Shown: positions 29,139-43,000, counted from the first letter of the stretch. The stretch: DNA of 64,000 nucleotides from Echeneis naucrates (GCF_900963305.1 NC_042518.1:11484486-11548485); one strand, 5' to 3'. The notes: a model not told the origin generated them from the letters alone. Numbers and translations: made by a program.

Positions 29139-29736
29139 TTTTCCTATTTCGTGATGCATGCTCATATTTTTTACCGTTTAGTGTGTCTCCCATAATTACA
29201 TATAGTATCAGCTCATCATCACCTGATATTGTGTCATGTAGAAGATTTAGTCTTATTCCTCATATAATTTATATCATAAGATCAAAATCCACTGTTGGTC
29301 TTCTGTTTCTAATCCCAAGGTTTAGTTTTTCTAAATGTCGTCTTCACCCAGCACACAGTTATAGTTTGTAGGTTTCAGGACAGTGAAGAGCACCTACAGA
29401 AAGTCCCATCAAAATTATCAAACCTCTCTCAAGATATTCATACAAAACTATACTATTGTCATGCAAATGTATTTGTAAGGATCTGCCAACTGAAACAGGG
29501 CAGTTTCCATAAAGCGCAATAACCATTTCATGGAAGCAACACAGTTTATCCAGAGAGAAATGTGATGAGTTTCAGTCTTGTTTGTGTGACAGAAATTGGT
29601 ACTGCTGACCCTCCAGCTGCAGCAGTAAATGTCTTCAGTGATGTCCTCGTGTCAGTAGAGCGACAGTCATAGGGGCTTCACATGACACCTGCATTGCTCT
29701 GCATTCAAAAACAAGCAAACAAGCAACAGCCAAAGG

Positions 29737-31017
29737 TTAAAGCTCAGATTCTCGACAGGAGGACATTTGCTCACCTCTAGCAGTGGTTGGCTCATTCACC
29801 AAATCTGATGACCACTTCCTGTCTTCCTCTTTCTCTACATTTCCCTCATCCTCCTCATCCCTGCTGATGAAGGCCAGCTCGTTCTCATAGCAGAAGGAGT
29901 TGGCACCGGAAGCTGTGAACTTTCTCTCCTCCATCTCCTTGGCGCTGCACCTGGGGGTTGATGGTACTTCAAATGTTTTGTGAAAGTAAGCGTAATCTAT
30001 CCTGTACTGGTTCTTCTCCTCGAAGATGACGGGCTCAAAGCGGTGACCCCACAAGATCTCAGAGGACAGGTACGAGCTGCGTGCCTGTGTCGTCATGGCT
30101 GTGGCCTCCACCAGCCCCTCAAGTATAATCACTATCTCAAAGTCAGATGTTTCCAGGTCTTGCTTACTGATGCCAAACAGAGGGCTTTCTTCATCAATCT
30201 CATGTACAACAATGAGGGGTGCCACCAAGAATAGGCGGTCTATGCCTTTGTCATAGCCCACATTCATGTCAATCTGATCCAGGGGGATGTATTCGCCTTC
30301 CTCTGTGTAACGATGCTTAACCAGCTGGGCACGCACATGAGCTTCCACGATGTGGCTCTTCCTTAGGTTTGCAACCCGAAACATGAGGCACAGCTTCCCA
30401 TCACGCATGGCGATGACCGCATTGTGGCTGAAGAGTAGAGTCTGTGCACGCTTTTTAGGCCTCGCCATCTTGGCCATGATAGCGCCGATCATAAAGGCAT
30501 CAATGATGCAGCCCATGATGGACTGAAAGACCACCATGAAAACAGCAGCCGGACACTCCTCTGTCACACAACGAGCACCGTATCCAATGGTTGTTTGGGT
30601 CTCGATTGAGAAAAGGAAAGCGGCCACAAAGGTGTTGACCTGAGTGACGCAGGGAACAAAACCTTCGTCCTCACCAGAATGGTCCATGTCACCATGCAGG
30701 AGGCCAATCACCCAGAATCCCAAGCCAAACGTTAACCAGGACACCACGAACACCAAGCTGAACAGTAGGAACATGTATCGCCAGCGGATGTCCACACACG
30801 TCGTGAACATGTCAGATATGTACCGCTGTGACTTCTCATCCATGTTTGAGAAATGGATGTTGCATTGCCCAGTCTTGGTGACAAACCGCCCTCGGTTTTT
30901 GCGTCTCGTGTGAATCTTGCCATTGCCAAAGCTGCCCACAGCTGGCATGGTGCTAAGTCTCAGGCCTTCTTCTTCACAGGATAGGAAGCTGTGGTGGTGG
31001 GCCCTTTCCACACTCAT
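29737..31017 (-). CDS. kcnj12: Inward-rectifier K+ channel, Kir2.2-type (KCNJ12-like)
   Basis: Intronless coding region of 426 aa, as usual for Kir2 genes. Strong inward-rectifier subunits form tetramers that set resting potential in muscle and neurons. In order: a cytoplasmic N-terminus ([16 protein letters not shown]), M1 (about 81-105), disulfide cysteines C123 and C155, filter TIGYG (143-147), M2 with rectification residue D173, PIP2-binding RPKKR (186-190), pore acids E225 and E300, and a final SEL that fits a class I PDZ ligand. [31 protein letters not shown] and [12 protein letters not shown] match Kir2.2 best; downstream mprip/natd1/tmem11/dhrs7b order also suits KCNJ12. Kir2.4 (kcnj14) is the alternative. 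Odd residues are A148 after the filter and F213 where Kir2 channels normally have tryptophan. A 5' UTR exon part extends to an acceptor at 31115. Confidence 0.93.
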   Translation of the reverse strand: MSVERAHHHSFLSCEEEGLRLSTMPAVGSFGNGKIHTRRKNRGRFVTKTGQCNIHFSNMDEKSQRYISDMFTTCVDIRWRYMFLLFSLVFVVSWLTFGLGFWVIGLLHGDMDHSGEDEGFVPCVTQVNTFVAAFLFSIETQTTIGYGARCVTEECPAAVFMVVFQSIMGCIIDAFMIGAIMAKMARPKKRAQTLLFSHNAVIAMRDGKLCLMFRVANLRKSHIVEAHVRAQLVKHRYTEEGEYIPLDQIDMNVGYDKGIDRLFLVAPLIVVHEIDEESPLFGISKQDLETSDFEIVIILEGLVEATAMTTQARSSYLSSEILWGHRFEPVIFEEKNQYRIDYAYFHKTFEVPSTPRCSAKEMEERKFTASGANSFCYENELAFISRDEEDEGNVEKEEDRKWSSDLVNEPTTARGEQMSSCRESEL

Positions 31018-31115
31018 GCCTCAGTGGGGCACAGCCTCGTATCGTCACGCTAGCAGCCCAGCTCATACAAAACTGAACTGGCTCCCAGGAAAATCACCGC
31101 TCGGTCCAGCACAGC

Positions 31116-34100
31116 CTGCAGGGATTGAGAGCTGATGCAGAAATGGAGTTACCTACAGAGGAAGCACAGGCAGAATATAATTACAAAACAGGGTGCGTGA
31201 CAAATATATTTACCTTTGTCTGAGCAGAAGTTCACAGTCAGATTTTTTACAAAATTTCCACGTATGTACCTTCATTGTGCCAAAACAAAATCCACCAACT
31301 CTCTCCTCTATTTCCAGTTTTACAGAAGGTTTGTAATATTTGTGATTTATTTGAAAATGACTAGAATTCTTTCAGCAGTCAATCCCTGTAATATCAACTA
31401 ACTATAGGACCATGACTGTGATTTTAGCTGCAGGTTCATGAAGCTTTCCTAGTATGTTGCCTTTTCACTAATTCTTTTTTCTATATGCTCAAATGCAATT
31501 GCTTAATATGAAGTGACGAAATCACACCGATTTTCAAGCTGTCCTCTGTTTTGGAAATTGGTTTCAAGGTAAGCTATTGCTTAAAAAAATACTGGTGACG
31601 CTGCATTTCATTTCTAATATAATATTTCATAGCACATATTTGGTTTTCTCTTTGGCCTTGTTGTCTTTCCTCTCTGTACTGGCAATTCTGTGGAATATAA
31701 GATACATATTGCTCTGATCAACACGATACAAAAATAGCCAGCTAATCCAATGCCCTTCCATTTTATGTGACGTATCTTCTGTTTCCTCCAGCTGGCACAA
31801 CTATTAGAGCCACTTGAGTACAGTGATGGGGTTGTGCGATTCCCCTGTGCTCCTGATTTGGAAAATAATATGAACAGAAAAAAACCAGGGCACAAGAAGA
31901 AACAGCCACAGACACACATTTTTGATTGGACCGATCGATGGCAACACTTTAGGCACTTTCATGGAAAAAATATTTTGAAGAGTATCCTGATCTGTCCCAA
32001 CTGCAGCCTCCATCACACACCAAGCATACAGGGATGATACTTAACAATTGGGATAGAAAAAAAAAGCAATAATATTATATGACATAAGCTTGACATTCAC
32101 ATATTATAGCAAGAGTTGGCATCTCTGTATTTATACAAAAACAAATTATATATATATAAATTATAATGTTTTGAGATTGATACACATATCTGAAGTGACA
32201 GGAAATTTTTTACAAAAAACCACAAATGTCAACCTCATGTTTGAAATTGGAGGGAAAGTCGACAGAAAATAAACACTGCCACACCACCACACTGTGGCGT
32301 CAAGGGACTTCAAATGAGCATCAGCAGAAATTGACATGATGGGCAGCAACTGGCTATAAATGAGTTGTTTACTTAGTTTAGATTCGGCATTGAGTTTGAT
32401 TTTGACTTTATTCTGTTCAGATATTGGAGCTCAACACACAAACAAAACAATGGGAGGCTACATCAACAATGGAAATTCGGCGTTTGAAGAATGTAGAGCT
32501 GTAAAGCAACTGGGATTTCATCTTTAATAAAGCCTCCAAATGGGGTCAGAGAGGAGGCTGCTGCTGTGCAGGTGTCCCTGCTATCACTCTCTATAGCTGA
32601 GAATATATAAACATCATTGACCTGTACTGTATGTACAGCTTATGTAGAGAATGTCCAATCTGCTTCTAACACATAAGCATGTGATGAATTCCATTTCTAC
32701 GATGTCTCAAATCATCAGCCTGAGTTATTGTGCTTATGGATTTTGACAAGAATTGCTTCATCTGAATTTGCGGTTTCTATGTGCTCTAATTATCAGGCAG
32801 CAGGCTGTAATCCTGACAGTGGAGCAGAAATGATTCTATAACCTTTCCGACGTTTCGTCACTGTTCTGACTGAAGATATATTAGAACTGAGCAATGAGAC
32901 ACAGTTAGAGAATCTGTGGTAGGCAGCAATATACACGCAGTTTGTCTCTCGAAAATGACAAGGAACTTACCTTATGTTCTGCTGATAAATATTGATTTCC
33001 AGTCTTGATTTTTTTTTCTTTCTCTCACTCCTTCAGCCAAATCACTGCATGTTTCTCCTCAGGTGTCCTTCAGCTCTTCTCTTCTGTTTCGGGGAGAACC
33101 ATTCTATCCTCCTGAGGCAAAAAAGTAAAAGGCTGCAAAGTACCTTCATGTCTGTGTCTCATAGTTTTAGTACGTCTCTTTCTCTACTCAGTGAGAAAAG
33201 CACTACAATCACCCCTACTGTCCGTCAAAGTTATAGTTCGATTGGTATCCAGCTGATCAGAACCAGATCAGGAATAAGAAAATTACTTTAGTGAAGCGCT
33301 GAAGTCATAATTTTGACCCTCAAAATAGCATAATGAGTTGTTCACAGCTTACATGGCCTGTCGAGTCCAATCCAATCAAAAAATCAATTCTGCACAGCTC
33401 ATTTTAGAGTCTTGGCCAGTCAACAATCCCTCACACTTTCTTAGTATATCTGCTATCTGATCTTGCTCTGCTGCAGATCCCACTCTGTTTCCCACATCTA
33501 GTGAAGTATTCCTCACTGCTCAGCTCCTGTCCTCCCCCTCCCTTTCACAGTGTCACTGTAGATACTTGGCATTTGGAGACTGTGTGCTCTTCCTCTACCA
33601 AGTGTTGCACCAGCGCTGGCCAGCATTGGTTGGGGTTAAAACAACCAACTGGTTTATTTAGGACTGATGTGATCCTTGAAAGACTGGATATAAACAGTGA
33701 GCAGAGCATAAACACGTGCATTTGTGAAATTACTCTTCCAGCATTTAAATTGGTGCAGTCTTATAAAGCAGGTTTTATTCTGCTATATATATCTATACAT
33801 ATAGATATATATGATAACTTAAGATAACTTCAGGATGCATAAACTTTTAACTTCTAATTTCCAGCATTCCTTTCTTTTACAAAATTGGCCAAAGTGCTAG
33901 CTCACTGGATGGTTTATCAAACAGCAGTAAAAAGTCCACCTGTTACATATTCACATCTAAGCAAGCAGTCAAAGAGGTATATCACACTTCCAGTTATTTA
34001 CCATACAATATGTAATGTCTTCATGTACTAATTAATGTGAGTGTTGTGGTGTCAACTTTCACTCATTCAGAAAGCAAAGCTCCCGCTGAACCCTCTCTGT

Positions 34101-37100
34101 GTGTATTTGTATAGATGTGCTTGGAAGAAGAAGGAAATCAATGATTTTTTGTGTTTCACAGGATAACGAGAAGTTGTTTCCTTGATTAGTTTTACCAAAC
34201 TAGAGTCTGGCGCCCGACGGCCTTCTGAGACTACTCCTTTTGTCATCATAAACTGATAATAATTCATGCCAAAATTTTGTGCCACTCTGTCTTGATATTG
34301 AGACATATAAAGTGGAACTGTGAATCTATCTGGTAGCTGTTGTGAGTCATTCAAAACACAAACAGTCCCAAACACGCTGTTGGGATATTATAAAAGCACA
34401 CTGCCCAGCCTGGCAGTTTGAATTTCTTTTAGTTGAGTTTCACAAGCCAGCGTTGTCCAGACTATGCTTCACTGGAGGACATCAGAGAGCAGAGATATGG
34501 GTGGAAGGTGTGTGCGTGCGGTACTGCGATATCATGGCCTCGAAGGAACCTGAGCAATGGTAGACATAGTATCAGTTTTCTAATTATAATAGAAACAATA
34601 TTTGACCTTTGTGAGCCCAAGAAAAGATCAAAGACATCACACTGCAGATTCTGTATCTGTAGATCGTCATTAGGAATTACTAAATGCAGGCTTAATGGGT
34701 ATGTTAAAGTAATCAAGGTAATGTTTGGCTGTGCCTGGTGTTAAATGATAACAGTTTTTATAAAAAAACAAAACAAAAAAACAACATATTTCAAGCTATA
34801 TGTGTGTGTATGTGTACGTGTGTGTGTTGCAGCTTTACATCCACACTGTGATGCCAAGCCTGTAAATGGGTTATGGGTTCAGTTTGGAGATGGCAGACCA
34901 GAGGAGGATGTGAAGTATGCTATTGGGACGGAGAGAGCCCAGAGCCGATACCTTCTACCCAACGAGTTATTTAAAGGCCGCCTCACTGCAGCAGGGCAAA
35001 GTGGGCCAGTCTTGACCATACTCAGGACAGGCGCTGCAGTGTTCGATCATCTTTCAGATTGTCAGCACACACTCTCCAGATTCATTTCAAGTATTATGTC
35101 ACACTATGGTGATCCCTGTGTGGTACAGGAGACACCAGGCAGAGCACAGGATGTTTACTCAAAGCTCAGTTAGACATGAGCATAACTGGTTCTGGCAGGA
35201 CACTCAGGATTAGGAGCATGGCAGGTACTCCATTTATACAACTGTGTAACCGTCTGTTTCGTTGACTCTCAGCAGCACTCCTGCTGCTCAAGCTCATTGC
35301 GTGTTTCTGCAGGTTGGGTTCATTGTTCCACTTTTTGCAGCTACATGCATAACCCAGTTAGTCTGTCTATTTATCTGCTGTGGAGTTTTGAAATTGAAAC
35401 TTCTTGTGTTATTGGTTTTGACCACGCAGTAAAACATTAATTCAAAATATTTCTGCGAAAAAGATTTACAACTGTTACTGGTTTCCCCTTTCAGTTTCAG
35501 AGAAACCATAATCACAGTCCCCCACTGACAGAAATATGCAAAACACTTTGCTTATAATGAATTATATAACCTTACATAGGATGGTCGGATGGCCTAGAAC
35601 ATCTTTCCCATCTTTTATATATATAAAGTTGGATAGGATGGTTAATGCCCACATCTAACATATCAGGGCTGATTTATTTTATTAAAGTGAGACTACAAAT
35701 TAAGCAGCATACATGAATGCATGCCTCATAGTTTAGCATAATATCACATGTATTACAACTGTATTCCCTTCCTGCTCATGAAAATACTCTCCTGCACTAT
35801 TATTACTCACAAGAGCAGATTTTTTGTGATATATCAGCCTGTTACGAGACAGATATGGCTTGATTATTGTGAGTAGATTGGCCACTTGTTTTAATATGAT
35901 ATTATTACTCCTTTACGATCGAATTGCTTGTACTCTCATCGGTATTCCAAGATATTTCCACAATATACATTAATAGCACAGTATAGCATTACCTTGAGTT
36001 ATGTAATGCAGAGTGTCACCACCACTGTAACCATTCGGTTACAGCGCCCCAATGAGTTTTTTCCAACCCTACAACTGTGGATAAAATTTATTTAAAATAA
36101 AAAATAACATTTTTGGAAATAGGTGAAGTTTACCGCCCCCCCAAAAACAGAGAACAAACACAAAAGCTAAAGATACAGAGTCTCTGTTGGCAGCCAACGT
36201 GGATAAAAACAACCTGTGAGTGGGGCAGAGAGGCGTTGCGCACCAACCCAACAAAAAGAAATGCTGCACAGACACAGAATCCATCTTACCGGCAGGCGAC
36301 CCACTGACTCAAATAAAACCCCGGTGAAACTTTGGGAGTGTTTGTGCACTTTGACAATTAAGGTTTAGCTCTCCATTATATCCAGAGGGGTTTAACTTCA
36401 TGGTCTGGTCCACATAAAAATAAAAAAATAAAAAAGAATAAAATCACTGACAGATCTGCTTCCAGTGCTCTGTAGTACAAAAAAAAAAAAAAAAACTCTA
36501 CGTCACCATGCTGCCTTTTAATGGATTATGTAGAATGTAATTGTTGTTGGTTCTTTGAGGTGATTTATGGTGGTTGATTGCTTAAGTCTTTTTGAGATGA
36601 CCTTATCTCTGTTTTTGTGCTAACCATATTTTCCTTGCACATAACACATTTTATTTACAGCTCATACAGGAACTGACTGTCTTTCAGTGCTTTCCCGAAT
36701 ACCTCATCATCCTCCATGCCATGGCTTATGTTGCCAAATTTGACGCTGGTGCCAAATTTATACTTGTCTCAGGTGAACAATGCAGGATTCATCCATTGTC
36801 ATAGAAACACGGACAAATGTGAGTTGGAGCGAACAAGTTGGATGTAGGCCACACGCCTCTGGATGGGATTTTGTAACACTGAGCTCAAAATCAAACTGAG
36901 ATAATAATAATAATAATAATAATAATAAAACCACTGTATGATGCCCTCCTTAAAGCTGACTGTGACTTAAAATAATCAGAGCTGTGGTCTTATCAGCAGT
37001 GTAGGTGCATTGTGGGGGAAGAGGCGGGGCTCACTGATAGGGGGCAGCTCCACTGCTGGTTGCTGTAATTGATCTTTGCATGGCTAAATGGGCCACTTAT

Positions 37101-40008
37101 TTTTACAGCCTGAGCAGGTGCACCTGTGAACTGGTGTTTTTACATCATCCGCTGATCCGTCATGAGGGCCGGGAGCATTGGTGGGGCAACTCGACTGCTA
37201 ACGAACCCTGCAGGTGCACTTACACACATGCACTGCATCATACGCAAAGGAATGCAGAAACAAACTGAGACATGTATTTTTCCAACTAAAATCACTTATT
37301 CATTCTGTTTAGCACGTTGTAATCAGATTAACATCACATCAAAATCAAAAACTCATTAAGAGTAGATGTTGAAACTATTGAAATCCATGTCAGAGCAAAT
37401 TCATTTATGAACTTTTTAGCCAAAGATATTAATTCGTGTCATATTCCATTAAATATCAGTGAACCATCTGAAATGATCCACTGGGCTGACATGATTCCTG
37501 TCTTTGTCCAAGATATAAATTTTTAATATATGATTAAGAATAGGATCAGTAAATGAGGTCAACTACTGCAGCCTACTGGTACCAGCAAGAAATGGTACAA
37601 AATAACCTGATGATACTGGATCCTTGAAGTTTTGGGAGGTTTTTGTATGCACAGTATTTACATTTTGCTACACTGACAAATAAATTTGGCTTCATAAGTA
37701 ATACTGTCAACCCTACATGACTGCCCCACTGTCTCCCCACAGACCTCAGCCTGTCTCTATGTCATGTCTGCACAAATTCAACTAAACCTCTCTGAGACTC
37801 AGCCAATCAGTCTCTTCAGCACAATATTGATATGAAAATCGCCTCTTCATCATGTTGGGTGATCGGTTGTCCTTCTCGGAGTTCATGTTCCCAGCCATGG
37901 TTATTTCTCACCTTGACTGCTCTTCTGGTAGGCCTTCCATGTGGTCAGTGATCGAAGGATAGACGCTGCCTTTAAGACTTTCACACTTTGTCGGGCATGT
38001 ACTTCACCTGTAAGGATGAAAGGTTCGGACAGATGCTCAAAACTATTCAGATTTTTGGAAACAAACTGGTCTTTAAGTTGTTTTACTGTCACAGTGAGCC
38101 AGATATAGCACTCAAAGGAGCAGAATCATATGCATGATGGATAACATGAAGAGTCAGCTTTGCTCTCTCAGACTGTTGGCTCACACAAGCCAAGTTTCAC
38201 AGGCAGTATTTGCAGGAAAAGAAAGATGAGAGTTACTTTCTAATGAGGTGCCATATTCCTCTTTAGGAGTGCAACTCCAAAGAAGCAACATGGACATAAC
38301 CTCTGCAAACACACTGGGAGCTATGATTTATAATCTGCGCAGCAATTAGATCTCTGGAGACATAGAGATTCATTGTCCAGAGTCTGTTTCCATAGAATAT
38401 AATAAAGACAACTGAATTAGAGCAGGGCCTGAAAGCAAGCTCTCAGCAGGAACATGTGTTAAGCTTTAAAGGTTATCCGAGGAACCTCCCTATAATGTGA
38501 GGCACATCGCTTGAGAGTAAATTTGTAAGAAAGCCACAATGGCAAATTAGACAATCATCCAGAGGTTATTGCAAAATGTCTGGGGTCACCAGGACTTCTC
38601 TGGCCCTCTTCCCTCAGTATGACAGGTGGTATGAAGTTGGAGACCCTGCTAAAATGCATTATGACTACACACTTGATGCTCTGCCAATTGAGCAGCGGGC
38701 GTCTCACATGGGACAGACAGACGTCCACGTTTTACTCTACCAGCCTCCTCATTTCTTCTTTGCTCCCAAGAGTCTCAGGTTCGCTTCGTGTCAAACACCG
38801 TCAGAGCCTGTTCACTGAAGCAGCAACAACAACACATTATCCTGTCGCAGTATCGGGCTGCTCTGACACTTTATTTTGCCATATGAAGGGACAGTACAAT
38901 ATTTGGATGTGTATTCTCCTTCTATTCAAACACTTCATCTCCATATAACCATGTGGACTATTCATGGGGAAAATGTTGTCGGTTTGTTTGATTTCTCTAT
39001 AATTAGGGTTAGTAATAGTTAGAATTGTTACATCCGTATTTGTTTTGTTTACAACATTCACATCAACCTCTAAGTTGTTCTAATGACAGGGAAATTTGAC
39101 ATTTGAAAGCTCTGATACATTAGACAGTAATTCAACCCACATTTAGTTTGGTGTTGCATTGCAAACATAACACACAATAGTTTTGAAATGTGTTTCCTTG
39201 TCGAACCTACATGAGATTCTTTCCCATTTCTACCAACTAACCCTTATGATGTGAATGTGACATAAGATCCCTTGATGAGGACTGTATAGACATGATAAAT
39301 CTCCCTCTGGGTCAAAACCTTACAGCATATCAACAATAAGCTCCAATCTAATTGTTTACTGATTACGTGCTCACAATCAGATGTTGTCAGCAGCCAAGAG
39401 GGAAAGGTAAACAGTGAATTTTGTTATTTGGTTTGCAGACAAATGACAAGATGCAATTTCTACAGAATACAAAATCGATGCTCATTATATCTGATCTTAA
39501 AAAAAAAAAACCTCTCAAAAACTCGGCATATTTGTTCATAATACATCTCTATAATTATTTCCTTTGCAGCAAGAGGAGAACATAAAAGAGAATAAATGTA
39601 GAATTATGCAACATCCAGTGGTACACTATGTTCATATGCAAGTTATTGTTTCATGAAAGCACAGGCAGCGTCTCTCAGTTATACTGCTCTTTGTGCATAT
39701 ACAGTATATAAATGTCATTTCTTTGGGATTACTCTGCAGAGTGACAAAGCGTTTGGAAACGTTTATCTGGAAAAGTCAGCGTTTGTTGCTCCCTCTAGTG
39801 GTGTGAAGCTGCTTCACTCTCACACACAAACACAGTGTTGACCGCTCATTTCCAAAGTACAAACTCACCCCCTTTAAAGAGTATGAAGAAATAACACTTT
39901 AAATAAAGCATTGTGTGAAAAAAGGAGCACATCCTCTGTCTTTAAACTGGGCTGATCATACAAATGCCTCAAGGTGACGTGCAGCTTCGAGTTCTCATCT
40001 TCGTTGGA
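31116..40008. other. Intergenic region between the Kir2 and MPRIP-family genes
   Basis: About 9 kb, presumably with 5' exons and control sequence of the Kir2 gene and the 3' UTR of the MPRIP-family gene. Several open segments with splice-like borders occur (34833-35173, 36655-36772, 37109-37213, 38576-38818), but their phases do not join into one model and I recognise no family. An (ATA)n run lies at 36900-36928 and a near-palindrome at 33785-33812. Confidence 0.55.
36900..36928. repeat. (ATA)n microsatellite
   Basis: Trinucleotide run of about nine units in intergenic DNA. Confidence 0.95.
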
Positions 40009-43000
40009 TCACAACGACTCAAATAACTTCATCCTTTCTTGGACAGAAAGACACTCTTTCAAGCTCTGCAAGCAAAACACATTATAAAACAGATGAGCGA
40101 TAAATGTAAACATTGATAATATATATTTAGTATGACGGAAACATGTAATCAATAAAGATCACACTACTGATAGCATTTTTTCATTCACCCATTTAACCCA
40201 CTATTACAGACACACATGCATTTTTGTCCCTAAGTAAATAAGTAATGGCTCAGCAAGTTTTACATTTGATCTTACTCCTCTGATCTGACGTGTGAGGGAG
40301 GATTTCTCTGTTTTCTTCAGAAAAGCTGCATTACTCGTGCTTGTCATGGAGTCCTCTGAGAAAAACAAAGTGCAGTAGATAGAGTTGGAAAATTCCCTGC
40401 TCTTGGAAAACTATAGTGTTAATACTAACCCACCAATCAGCTGCTGCCCATGTCTTCATATTAATTGGACATATGTGCGAGTTGCCTCAATTGTCTCATC
40501 TAACTCTCAGCAATAGAGTGAATGAGATTCTTTCCCAAAATGACTGCATCTTAAAGGTGGATCTAAACATTCATGTTCACCATGAGACAAAAGGCAGCGC
40601 TACTCCAAACCAAGTGAAACTATTAATATGCCTGGTTGAGCAGATTTTACATCCCGATCCCCAGACTTGCTGTTTCTCATCACCACTAATATTAAGTAAT
40701 GTTGACAACATATAAAGTGTCTCACTACGGTTCTGACCTGAAGCACCTTTGCCCGGAGACCAAGTGGCGAATTTAAGATCTTCACAGATTTTGCTGACAT
40801 CATGTAGGGGTTCCTCCTGGCTGTTCTTGTAAAGGGCCTTCAACTTGTTCTGGGCGTATATTTTGTCCTGTCAGACATACAGACATGTCAGTGAAAAATT
40901 ACACATTGCCCTAAAAAGTAAATACACAACACAACAGTGAAACAGCATTTATATTAAATCAGACTTATGTATAATCCCAATCACATGTACAGATTTTTTA
41001 TTATTCATCTGCTTTTGTTGAGTTGACTATCATATTCTGAACATGCCCCTCTGCATATGAACATTAAATCAAAGGAGAGGTTTGTTGTTAATTGTATATT
41101 TACACATTTTCAAATTACATATCATCAATCACAAAGGCAGAAAACTTTTTTTTTTTAACATTGGTAAACTGATTTATACTCCAGAAAGATCCACAAATGC
41201 ACAAAAACAATTTATTACCCTTCGTGCAATCTTCAACTCTTCCCTGAGTGAACGAGCCTCCTGTTGTAAAAACTGCATTTCGGCTTCCCTGGCCCGCAGA
41301 ATCACCTGCAGCATCAGTACAGTATAATTAAGTCTATAATGTCTTTAAAAAAAAAGCACAAACATCACAATTTTCTAGGCAGCCATTTTCAGCAGAAACT
41401 TTTCATATACATGCTGCAAAGATAAAGAAATAACTGTGTTCTCCGGACACTAACCTCCATCTCATAGAAGTCACTTATTTGTGCAGCCACAAGTGACTGT
41501 TTCTCATTTTCTGAGAAATGTGACTCAGACGTTTCATCCATCTCTCTCTTAAAGGATGACAGGAGATAAAGGGATAAGAAAAGTGATCAAATTTTACAAA
41601 GTCAGACTTTGGAAATACAAGCACACAATGTTTAAAGTCACCCAGTAGAGAGAGAGAGGCCTTGAAAATCTTTATACCGGCTTGTTTTTTAGCTCCTGGT
41701 TTTCTTTTTGGTACTGCATCGAAGACTTTCTCTCATCCTGCAGCTCTTGGCTCAGGTGAGCGTTTTCCAAGCACTTCTGAGTGTGCTGAATTGACAGCAC
41801 TTCCAGCTCCTTGTGCAATAACTGGATCTCTTTCCTGCAGCGGCAAAGCAGAGGCACAGGTGATGTACACTGAGGCGAACAAGACTGTGGAAGAAATTGG
41901 ACCGCGAAAAAGAGCTAATTATCCGCTTTAATAATTACTGATTAATTCTGCTTTGTAAATAAACTAATAAATGTCTATATGACGGGATGCACAGCTTGAA
42001 TACTGTAAAGTTTGTTGACATCGTCACAGTTGAATCTAATCCAAGACAATGATGCTGCAGTAAAAGCTGCAGTTATATGAAGCTCTTCTGCGTAAGAAGA
42101 AAATTCAGTAGTTATACTCCACTATACTCACTTATACTCCACATGCAGCTGTGTGATGTCAGCGCTTTCCCTGATGTGCTGAGATTGTCTGCTTCTCTCC
42201 AGCTCCTGTTTGTGGGCTCTCCTCATTGCTACGATGGCTGTAAAAGAGCAGACGTAGCTGGGTGTTGCACTGAACATAGTCACCCCTCTGTATTTCCTAT
42301 TTTAAATTTTTGGTCACCAGGCTGAAGATATTCATAAGTATTTGGCGCTCATGTTAAATTGTTTTCCATTCCCACATGTAAATACAGTGGCGTCACTCAC
42401 ACACAAAGCTACATGGTCCTGTTTACACTGTTCAAGTGAATGTGACCTTCTAAAATTTGCTTTACTGAAGGAACCGCTTATTAATCTTGAGAAGGCCTTA
42501 GAGAAAGAGAAAGGAATTGCCCAAGCAGAATTGCTTTCCCCAGTTGGACAACAATCTACTGCTAGGCTGTAAAAATATCCAGATTTTTATTTATTTATTT
42601 TTTTTACTACAGATACAGACCAAGACTGAATTTCTTTCTCAGTCCATCCACCGAGCCAGTACTGCAATCTGCTGAAGACTTTACTCAGAACTGTGTTTCT
42701 TCTCTGTGTATGAGGAACTTATCATGTCATATGTCTGTTTTCATTAGCGGCTGGCTAGAGTCTCGTGATACCTTTGACTTTCTGTTAACAATTTGGCATG
42801 TGCAACTGTGCACCAACGGTTGTGGGATTTTAAACAATAAATTTTTTATATAATTCGATATGTCGATGACTATTTCAGTATGTGAAGGTATGGTGGAGTA
42901 ACAAACTGTGACCACAATGAGTGTATCTGTTTCTGGATTTGGTAACCAGACTGAGAATGTGGGATGTTTGTGAGTTTGAGTTCCTCCTGTTGACCCGTTT

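Larger units (their letters stand above)
21904..29736. other. Intergenic region between tufm and the Kir2 gene
   Basis: Nearly 8 kb, AT-rich, without a gene I recognise. It begins with a T/G-rich low-complexity stretch (about 21950-22016) and contains two copies of one SINE family (24098-24222 and 28835-29138). One minus-strand open segment (22654-22830) looks like a terminal exon but has no recognised family. The rest shows only short chance frames and small simple repeats. Confidence 0.6.

Noticed and set aside
29737-31017. Assignment of the channel to kcnj14 (Kir2.4)
   Set aside because: Considered because gys1-side genes map to the human chromosome carrying KCNJ14, but sequence and the immediate right-hand neighbours favour KCNJ12. 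Kept as an alternative, not excluded.
34067-34375. 102-residue minus-strand frame beginning MFGTVCVLND
   Set aside because: No splice context, no recognisable domain, low-complexity end; most likely chance.
34833-38818. One plus-strand gene joining the four exon-like segments between the Kir2 and MPRIP-family genes
   Set aside because: Splice phases do not agree; joining the first two in phase gives an immediate stop, and no family links the peptides.
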